A stretch of DNA of 28,835 nt from SZUA-442 sp035461905 (GTDB lineage: Bacteria; Actinomycetota; Acidimicrobiia; Spongiisociales; UBA5794), in the NCBI GenBank assembly GCA_035461905.1, contig DATHUV010000139.1:1-28835 (forward strand). Direction: 5' to 3'. Shown here piece by piece: positions 23,396 to 28,835 of this stretch. The position numbers were made by a program, and so were the translations under genes. Each line of letters begins with the position of its first letter. Within the stretch, counting starts at the first letter, position 1. A model generated the notes under the pieces. That model was not told the origin of the DNA. It saw only the letters and a program-made list of their open reading frames with translations, and did not search any database.

Positions 23396-24759
23396 TCGAG
23401 CTCGCCTACCTCACGGCCGGGGTCCTCTTCATCATCGGTCTCAAGGGTCTGACGTCGCCAGTGACCGCGCGTCGCGGGAACCGGATTGCCGCCCTCGGCA
23501 TGCTGGTCGCCGCAGTCACCGCAGTCATCGACCTGATCGACCTCGACGTCGGTACGAAGTGGGCCATCGTGGTCGGCGGGATCATCGTCGGCGGCGCGAT
23601 CGGTGCCCTCCTCGCACTCCGGGTCCAGATGACCGACATGCCGCAGCTGGTCGCTGCGTTCAACGGCTTCGGAGGCGGCGCCTCCGCCCTTGTGGCGGCT
23701 GCGGCGGTCGTCGCAGCCGCGTCGACGATGGCGACCGAGACATCCGTCACGACTGCCCTTTCGCTGGTCATCGGCACGATCACCCTGACCGGGTCGTTCG
23801 TTGCGTTCGGCAAGCTCCAGGGAATCATCACGGGCCGGCCCGTCGGCATGCCGGGCGGCTCTGCGACGAACGCCGCCATCGCACTCGCGACGGTCCTCTC
23901 GGCGGGAGCGGCGATCGTCACGGGCAACGAGATGTTCTACTGGGCCGCAGGTGGCCTCGCAGCGGTCCTCGGTGTCACGGCCGTCATGCCGATCGGCGGT
24001 GCCGACATGCCCGTCGTCATCTCTCTGCTCAACTCGCTGTCGGGCATCGCTGCGGCGATGGCAGGTTTCGTCATCGGGAACCAGGCGCTCATCGTTGGCG
24101 GTGCCCTGGTCGGTGCGGCGGGACTCATCCTGACGATCGAGATGTCCGTCGCGATGAACCGATCCATTTCCAATGTCCTCTTCTCGGGGTTCGGAGGTGG
24201 GCCGGTCGACACCGAGATCGGGACCAGGCCTGTGAAACGCGCAACAGCGGACGACGCGGCGATCGCCCTGGCCTATGCCCAGCGAGTGGGCATCGTTCCG
24301 GGGTACGGTCTGGCAGTCGCCCAGGCCCAGTATGCGGTGCGTGACCTCGCGAAGGCCCTCGAGGCGCGCGACATCGAGGTCTACTACGCGATCCACCCCG
24401 TCGCCGGACGGATGCCCGGCCACATGAACGTGCTCCTTGCGGAGGCTGACATCTCGTACGAACTGCTCCTCGACCTCGACCATGCGAATCCGAGGATGGA
24501 CCAGACCGACGTGATCCTCGTCGTGGGAGCGAACGACGTGATCAACCCCTCAGCGAAGACCGACCCGACCAGTCCGATCTACGGCATGCCGATCCTCGAC
24601 GTGAACCTCGCGACGACGACCATCGTCGTGAAACGGAGCCTTTCCCCCGGATTCGCCGGAATCGACAATCCCCTGTTCTACGAGGAAGGGACCCTGATGT
24701 ACTTCGCCGACGCCAAACAGGCCCTCGAGGAGACACTCGCCGCACTCGAGCGGCTCTGA
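23392..24759 (+). CDS. pntB: NAD(P) transhydrogenase, beta subunit (membrane, NADP-binding)
   Basis: A 455-aa subunit with about nine membrane segments in the first ~260 residues and a cytosolic NADP(H)-binding domain III. What is seen: ALGMLVAAVTAVIDLIDL, AFNGFGGGASALVA, GSATNAAIALATVLSAGAAIVTGN, then VPGYGLAVAQAQYAVRDLAKAL (NADP loop) and VVGANDVINPSAKTDPTSPIYGMPILDV, the last being the family's hallmark. The proton gradient drives NADH-to-NADPH hydride transfer. ATG at 23392 is chosen because it overlaps the pntAB stop (ATGA) and homology begins there; an in-frame upstream extension lies inside pntAB. The stop is 14 nt from the convergent PLP-enzyme gene. Confidence 0.96.
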   Translation: MIELAYLTAGVLFIIGLKGLTSPVTARRGNRIAALGMLVAAVTAVIDLIDLDVGTKWAIVVGGIIVGGAIGALLALRVQMTDMPQLVAAFNGFGGGASALVAAAAVVAAASTMATETSVTTALSLVIGTITLTGSFVAFGKLQGIITGRPVGMPGGSATNAAIALATVLSAGAAIVTGNEMFYWAAGGLAAVLGVTAVMPIGGADMPVVISLLNSLSGIAAAMAGFVIGNQALIVGGALVGAAGLILTIEMSVAMNRSISNVLFSGFGGGPVDTEIGTRPVKRATADDAAIALAYAQRVGIVPGYGLAVAQAQYAVRDLAKALEARDIEVYYAIHPVAGRMPGHMNVLLAEADISYELLLDLDHANPRMDQTDVILVVGANDVINPSAKTDPTSPIYGMPILDVNLATTTIVVKRSLSPGFAGIDNPLFYEEGTLMYFADAKQALEETLAALERL

Positions 24760-24773
24760 TCGTCACACGGCGT

Positions 24774-25829
24774 TCATGTGATCACGGTCTCTCCCGCCGC
24801 GACGAGGTCCTCGAGGAGGTCCTCGCTGTCCTCGATTCCCGTTGAGAACCGGACAACGCCCTCGGCGATCGTCGGATCACTGATCGACCGCCTCTCCACG
24901 AGGGACTCCACGCCACCGAGCGACGTCGCGTTCGTGAAGAGGCGCAGCTCACCGATGAACCGATCCGCCGTCGATGCGTCACCGAAGTCGACACTGAACA
25001 TGGAGCCCATCGCACGCATCTGCGTCGCGGCAATATCGTGGCCGGGGTCCGTGGCGAGGCCCGGATAGTGGGTTGGCACACCGATCGCGGAGAACCACTC
25101 CGTCAGCACACCGGCCGTGACACAGGACCTGTGCATCCTGAGGGGAAGCGTCCGGACCCCTCGGAGGGCGAGCCACACGTCGAGTGAACCTGGCAGGGCT
25201 CCGGTGAGGGATCGCTCTTGCCGCAGGGCAGCAGCCGTACCGACGTCTGACACGCTGAGGACACCACCCATGACGTCGGAGTGGCCGGCGATAGCCTTCG
25301 TCGTGGCGTGCATGACGAGGTCGATACCGAACTCGAGCGGGTTCATCAGCACAGGCGTCGCAAAGGTCGCGTCGCACACGGTGATGACTCCCCGCCTGCG
25401 CGCCTCGAGGGCGACGGCGGCGACATCGGTGATGCGGCAGAACGGATTCGAGGGTGTCTCGATCCACCACAGATCGCCTTCAGCGAGGGTGTCGGGGTCG
25501 ACGATCTCGAACGCGCCGTGAGCTGCCCTCGTTCTGACGAGGTCACGCACACCGTGATAGACATCCCCCGGAAGGCTGACCCGTCGGGGGCGGACGTGGG
25601 CGAGGGCGGCAGCCGCTGCGGCCATCCCGGAGGCGTAGGCGACGGTGTGACCGACCTCGAGAGCTCCGATCACGGCTTCGAACCGCTCGGTCGTCTCATG
25701 GCTGCCCCTCCGGTAGGTCCGGTCGGATCCCACTGCGAAGGTCGTCGACGGACGGATCGCTGGAGCAATGTCGGGAAGTTCCGCGAGTGAGCGGTCGGCG
25801 TGGATACTGCGCGTCGAGTCACCGTGCAT
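24774..25829 (-). CDS. Cys/Met-metabolism PLP enzyme (cystathionine gamma-synthase / lyase family)
   Basis: A 351-aa fold-type I PLP enzyme of the trans-sulfuration family, cytoplasmic. What is seen: STTFAVG, YRRGSHETTERFEAVIGALE (Tyr39, Arg41 in the phosphate-contact position), AYASGMAAAAAAL (PLP ring stack region), IETPSNPFCRITD (123-135), VCDATFATP with Asp153, and MHATTKAIAGHSDVMGG with the PLP lysine Lys178, then TSLGGVESLVERR near the end. The usual GNPT after the Tyr-x-Arg is replaced by GSHETTE, and the protein is 30-50 residues shorter than typical members. The exact reaction (synthase, beta- or gamma-lyase) is not decidable by eye. The start ATG at 25829 has TACACT 7 nt upstream. 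It diverges from an SAM synthetase, fitting methionine metabolism. Confidence 0.86.
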   Translation of the reverse strand: MHGDSTRSIHADRSLAELPDIAPAIRPSTTFAVGSDRTYRRGSHETTERFEAVIGALEVGHTVAYASGMAAAAAALAHVRPRRVSLPGDVYHGVRDLVRTRAAHGAFEIVDPDTLAEGDLWWIETPSNPFCRITDVAAVALEARRRGVITVCDATFATPVLMNPLEFGIDLVMHATTKAIAGHSDVMGGVLSVSDVGTAAALRQERSLTGALPGSLDVWLALRGVRTLPLRMHRSCVTAGVLTEWFSAIGVPTHYPGLATDPGHDIAATQMRAMGSMFSVDFGDASTADRFIGELRLFTNATSLGGVESLVERRSISDPTIAEGVVRFSTGIEDSEDLLEDLVAAGETVIT

Positions 25830-25836
25830 GGGATCG

Positions 25837-25842
25837 AGTGTA
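25837..25842 (-). promoter_or_regulatory. Putative leaderless -10 element for the Cys/Met PLP enzyme gene
   Basis: The minus strand reads TACACT, 7 nt, ATG at 25829. No Shine-Dalgarno is present. Confidence 0.5.
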
Positions 25843-25882
25843 CGTTGTCGGCGTTGCGGCCGATGATCGGAGCGACGTCCCC

Positions 25883-25898
25883 GATGGTGGCTACCATC
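25883..25898. promoter_or_regulatory. Inverted repeat GATGGT-N4-ACCATC between divergent methionine-metabolism genes
   Basis: A perfect 6-bp dyad in the 102-nt divergent gap. It overlaps TACCAT (25892-25897), a possible -10 of the plus-strand SAM synthetase gene, with about 34 nt to its ATG. An operator shared by both genes is possible. Confidence 0.35.
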
Positions 25899-25931
25899 AG
25901 CGACCTCACCACCGCCTCACCGGGATGATCG

Positions 25932-27080
25932 ATGAGCCTTTCCATCACACGCCGCGACCGCTACAACCCTCCGATCGAGTTCGTCGAGCGCAAGGGAACC
26001 GGCCATCCCGACACGATCTGCGACCGCCTTGCCGAGGAGTTGGCGTGCCAACTCGCGCGGGACTACCTGCAATACACGGGCGCCGTCCGCCACTTCAACG
26101 TCGACAAGGCCATCCTCGCGGCCGGCGCTGTGGACATCGGTTTCGGTGGCGGTGTGCACGTCAAGCCCTCGAAGCTGGTGCTGGTGGGGAAGGCTGCGTT
26201 CGGCTTCGATTGGGAACCTGACACCGATGAGCTCGCCGACCAGTACCACAAGCGCCTGCTCGAGCTCCTCCCAGATGCCTCACCGGACGCGTTCGAGGTG
26301 GAGGTCTGGTTGAATCGCTCGTCCCTCGATCTCGCGGCAGTCGTCCATGCAGAGACCATTGCACCGCTCGCGAACGACACCTCCTTTGCCGCCGTGTCGC
26401 TGCCGCGCTCCATCCTCGAGTCGATCGTCCACGGCATCGAGACCCACCTCAACGACGAGTCCTACCGCAAACGCGTTCCCGTCGGGCGCGACATCAAGGT
26501 GATGGGAGCGCGCATCGGGGACGATATCACCGTCACGGTCGCCTGCCCGGTCCTTGCCCGCAGTGTGGTTGACCGTGACCAGTACGACGCGGTCATGGAC
26601 GTCGTACGAGGGGATGCGGTATCGATTGCATCGGCGATCGCAGGGCGACCCGTGACGGTCCGCGTCAACCAGGCCGATCAGGAAGAGTCCGTGTACCTGA
26701 CCCTGACCGGTACCTCCGCCGAGGCAGGGGACGACGGACAGGTCGGCAGGGGCAATCGATTCGGTGGCCTCATCACGCCCTACCGACCGATGAGCCTCGA
26801 AGCAGCAGCTGGCAAGAACCCCGCTTCACACGTCGGCAAGACGTACCACGCGATCGGTTCCGACATCTCCGATCGGTTGATCTCCGAGACACCGATCGAG
26901 GAAGTCACCATTCGGCTCCTCTCGTCGATCGGCCACCTCGTCACCGAGCCCCAGGCCGTTCACGTCGAGGTCTCGGGTTCCGCCAGCGACGACACGGTCG
27001 CCGGGATCGTCCATGACTGCTTTGCGGATTGGAGCGGCGTCACCGACCGGCTCATCGACGGCGCGTACGAGCTCTTCTGA
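25932..27080 (+). CDS. S-adenosylmethionine synthetase, archaeal type (PF01941)
   Basis: A 382-aa enzyme making S-adenosylmethionine from ATP and methionine. It belongs to the archaeal MAT family, not bacterial MetK. What is seen: VERKGTGHPDTICD (18-31), FGGGVHVKPSKLVLVGKA (71-88), PLANDTSF (145-152), GRDIKVMGARIG (185-196), ESVYLTLTGTSAEAGDDG (252-269) with VGRGNR, and PMSLEAAAGKNPASHVGK (286-303). These blocks match the methanogen enzyme nearly word for word, whereas bacterial MetK has GHPDKICDQISD and different later motifs. ATG at 25932 is favoured, though its Shine-Dalgarno is weak. Kynureninase follows after only 2 nt. Whether a bacterial MetK also exists elsewhere cannot be seen. Confidence 0.93.
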   Translation: MSLSITRRDRYNPPIEFVERKGTGHPDTICDRLAEELACQLARDYLQYTGAVRHFNVDKAILAAGAVDIGFGGGVHVKPSKLVLVGKAAFGFDWEPDTDELADQYHKRLLELLPDASPDAFEVEVWLNRSSLDLAAVVHAETIAPLANDTSFAAVSLPRSILESIVHGIETHLNDESYRKRVPVGRDIKVMGARIGDDITVTVACPVLARSVVDRDQYDAVMDVVRGDAVSIASAIAGRPVTVRVNQADQEESVYLTLTGTSAEAGDDGQVGRGNRFGGLITPYRPMSLEAAAGKNPASHVGKTYHAIGSDISDRLISETPIEEVTIRLLSSIGHLVTEPQAVHVEVSGSASDDTVAGIVHDCFADWSGVTDRLIDGAYELF

Positions 27081-27082
27081 CC

Positions 27083-28312
27083 GTGGGCGACCTCGAGGAG
27101 CGGGCGCGTCTGGCGGACGCGGGGGATCCGCTCTCCTCCTTCCGGGAACGCTTCGACATCGACGACAGTCTCATCTACCTCGACGGGAACTCCCTCGGAC
27201 CCATGCCGCGGTCCGCTCGGGGACGTGTCGGTTCCTTCATGGACGAGTGGGCGCGGGATCTCGTCATGGGCTGGGACCGGTGGATCGACATCGGGACCCG
27301 GCTCGGGGACCTCCTCGCACCGGTCATCGGAGCAGGACCCGGCGAGGTCGCCCTGGCGGACCAGACCTCCGTCAACCTGTACAAGCTCGCGTCGGCAGCG
27401 CTTGATGCATCCGACCGGCCGAACGTCGTGACGGACGCGGGGAACTTCCCGTCGGACCTGTACATCCTGTCGTCGGTCGCTGCATCCCATGGTGGCAAGC
27501 TCGTCGTCGTTCCCGAGGACCCGACACCGGTCCAGCTCGAGGACGCCCTCGATGACCGCGTCGCACTGGTTGCACTGACCCATGTCGGCTATCGATCGGG
27601 GTTCATGCACGATGGATCTGCCATCACGGCGCTCGCCCATCGAAACGGCTCGCGCATGTTGTGGGACCTCGCGCACTCCGCAGGGTCGACCTTCGTCGGT
27701 CTCAACGACTGGGGAGCCGACCTTGCCGTGGGGTGTACCTACAAGTACCTAAACGGGGGCCCGGGATCTCCCGGGTTCCTGTACGTGCGTGGGGACCTCC
27801 AGCGTGAACTCGTCCAGCCGATCGCCGGATGGTTCGGCCACGCCGACATGTTCGCATTCGAGCCACGATTCGTCCCGGCCCCCTCGATATCGCGTTTCCT
27901 GGTGGGTACGCCACCCGTCGTCTCCATGGCGGCGACCGCGGCGGGCATCGAGATCACCGCAGAGGCCGGCATCCCCCGCATACGCGCCAAGAGCGTTGCG
28001 ATGTCGGAACTCTTCATCGATGCGGTCACACCGCTGGTCGAGGCAGGATCGATCGGAATCGTCGGCCCTCCCGACGCCGGTCACAGGGGATCACACGTCG
28101 CACTTCGACACGCCAACGGGTACGGGGTGTCCCGAGCGCTCCGCACAGAGGGCGTAATCGTCGACTTCAGGGCGCCCGATATCATCCGGTTCGGATTCGC
28201 CCCCCTCTTCAACACCCATCGCCAGGTCCTCGATGCGGTCGACAGGTTGACGAGGATCCTCCACACGAAGTCTTTCGAGGAGTACGGCGGGCCGGTGCAC
28301 GGCGTCACGTGA
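27083..28312 (+). CDS. kynU: Kynureninase
   Basis: A 409-aa PLP enzyme that cleaves kynurenine to anthranilate and alanine, or 3-hydroxykynurenine to 3-hydroxyanthranilate. What is seen: YLDGNSLGPMP (32-42), TDAGNFPSDLYILSS (117-131), WDLAHSAGS (194-202), GCTYKYLNGGPGSPGFLYV with PLP Lys221, and GWFGHADMFAFEPRF then RFLVGTPPVVSMAA. All are standard kynureninase blocks and length is typical. GTG at 27083 is preferred over upstream frame-open codons that lie inside the SAM synthetase gene; no strong Shine-Dalgarno is visible. No tryptophan dioxygenase or kynurenine formamidase is in the window. It is probably co-transcribed with the SAM synthetase gene. Confidence 0.95.
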   Translation: MGDLEERARLADAGDPLSSFRERFDIDDSLIYLDGNSLGPMPRSARGRVGSFMDEWARDLVMGWDRWIDIGTRLGDLLAPVIGAGPGEVALADQTSVNLYKLASAALDASDRPNVVTDAGNFPSDLYILSSVAASHGGKLVVVPEDPTPVQLEDALDDRVALVALTHVGYRSGFMHDGSAITALAHRNGSRMLWDLAHSAGSTFVGLNDWGADLAVGCTYKYLNGGPGSPGFLYVRGDLQRELVQPIAGWFGHADMFAFEPRFVPAPSISRFLVGTPPVVSMAATAAGIEITAEAGIPRIRAKSVAMSELFIDAVTPLVEAGSIGIVGPPDAGHRGSHVALRHANGYGVSRALRTEGVIVDFRAPDIIRFGFAPLFNTHRQVLDAVDRLTRILHTKSFEEYGGPVHGVT

Positions 28313-28329
28313 TACAAACCGACTCGCCG

Positions 28330-28835
28330 TCACATGTGTCGCCTGACCGACGCGCGGTGTCCGTACTGGGGCGCTCGGACTCCCGATTGGACGATGGCGA
28401 CGATGACCCTTCGCCTCTCGGGACGGTATCGCTCGAGAAGTTCCAGCATCCGCGCGTCGTCGCCGCGAGGTTCCTTCGCCAGGGCATACACGACGGTGTT
28501 CGGCAGGTGGTAGTCGCCCACCGGAACCGCATCGACATCGCCGAGTGCCGATCCCATGACCAGCTCGGTTGTCCATGCGCCGATCCCTTTGACGCTGCGC
28601 AACCTGCGACGGGCCTCCACTGGTGTCATGTCGACGGTCTCTCCGAGGCGGTGTGCCCTCCTCGAAACCTCGATCAATACCTCCGCCCTCCTTCGTTCGA
28701 CGCCACACGCATGGAGGTCGCCATAGCTCAGCGCCGCGATGCGGGACGGCACGGGGACGGAGCGGAGGTCGCTCCTCGGACCGGGCGCGGGTGCGCCCCA
28801 TCGCCGCACGACCGAACGAAGCGACGCCCCAGCCT
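28330..28835 (-). CDS. DNA-3-methyladenine glycosylase, AlkA/HhH-GPD type (partial, N-terminus off the right edge)
   Basis: The C-terminal ~168 residues of a base-excision repair glycosylase that removes alkylated bases. What is seen: RLRSVKGIGAWTTELVMGSAL (helix-hairpin-helix) followed by VPVGDYHLPNTVVYAL, where Asp of GDYHL sits at the position of catalytic Asp238 of E. coli AlkA. The upstream frame stays open to base 28835 and encodes AGASLRSVVRRWGAP, matching the AlkA segment after the GQQVS helix. The gene therefore starts outside the window, and the GTG at 28809 is not its start. The stop is 17 nt from the convergent kynureninase stop. Confidence 0.88.
   Translation of the reverse strand, partial: AGASLRSVVRRWGAPAPGPRSDLRSVPVPSRIAALSYGDLHACGVERRRAEVLIEVSRRAHRLGETVDMTPVEARRRLRSVKGIGAWTTELVMGSALGDVDAVPVGDYHLPNTVVYALAKEPRGDDARMLELLERYRPERRRVIVAIVQSGVRAPQYGHRASVRRHM

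Noticed and set aside
23083..24483. Minus-strand open frame (466 aa) rich in Asp, Arg and Gly
   Set aside because: It is antisense to pntAB and pntB, whose motifs are unmistakable. The charged repeat-like text is the mirror of membrane-segment codons.
28330..28809. GTG at 28809 as the start of the glycosylase
   Set aside because: The frame remains open to the window edge and encodes residues matching the family, so the gene is truncated by the window.

Overview
This is a GC-rich, gene-dense chromosomal segment that looks like a free-living actinobacterium. The reasons are strong G/C bias at third positions, many GTG starts, an F420-type luciferase-like oxidoreductase, the SRPBCC / ArsA-like ATPase / small ORF / ROK kinase block common in Actinobacteria, and repeated leaderless promoters (TANNNT placed 6-8 nt before the start codon). 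A deep-branching class is possible, because the S-adenosylmethionine synthetase is of the archaeal type, but I cannot assign a genus. I see no rRNA, tRNA, IS element, prophage, CRISPR array or integration site, and no gene-free stretch longer than about 155 bases.

Left part (1-7604, all minus strand), read in transcription order: a small Cys-rich protein, an epoxyqueuosine reductase (QueG), a small membrane protein, a metallophosphoesterase, then an SRPBCC lipid/polyketide-binding-like protein, an ArsA/Get3-like ATPase and a 60-aa protein that overlap by single bases (TGATG), followed by a ROK sugar kinase, a DUF1232 membrane protein, an AlaC-like aminotransferase and a truncated fabD at the edge.

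Centre (7709-13630): an LLM-class oxidoreductase on the plus strand converges on a large membrane histidine kinase with two GAF domains. Then comes an unrecognised polytopic membrane protein carrying one Asp-box, which converges on a coiled-coil NYN/PIN-like putative RNase. The two convergent pairs share almost no sequence: one has abutting stops (TGATCA), the other overlapping stops (CTAG).

Right part (13598-24759, plus strand): an amino-acid and redox metabolism run, ilvB-ilvN-ilvC-leuA-leuB, then gnd, a HOGA/DapA-family aldolase, and pntAA-pntAB-pntB. It is headed by a complete branched-chain amino-acid attenuator: a sigma-A-type promoter, an 11-aa leader peptide rich in Val-Val-Ile-Leu-Leu, and a terminator hairpin just before ilvB. 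Internal leaderless promoters precede gnd and pntAA. NADPH links these genes: Gnd makes it, transhydrogenase makes it from NADH with the proton gradient, and IlvC consumes it.

Far right (24774-28835): a Cys/Met-metabolism PLP enzyme (minus) diverges from an archaeal-type SAM synthetase, which is followed 2 nt later by kynureninase. An AlkA-like DNA glycosylase (minus) runs off the right edge. The best candidates for a second look are the ilv leader-peptide attenuator, the archaeal-type SAM synthetase coupled to kynureninase, the HOGA-like aldolase with an altered active site fused translationally to gnd, and the Asp-box membrane protein.
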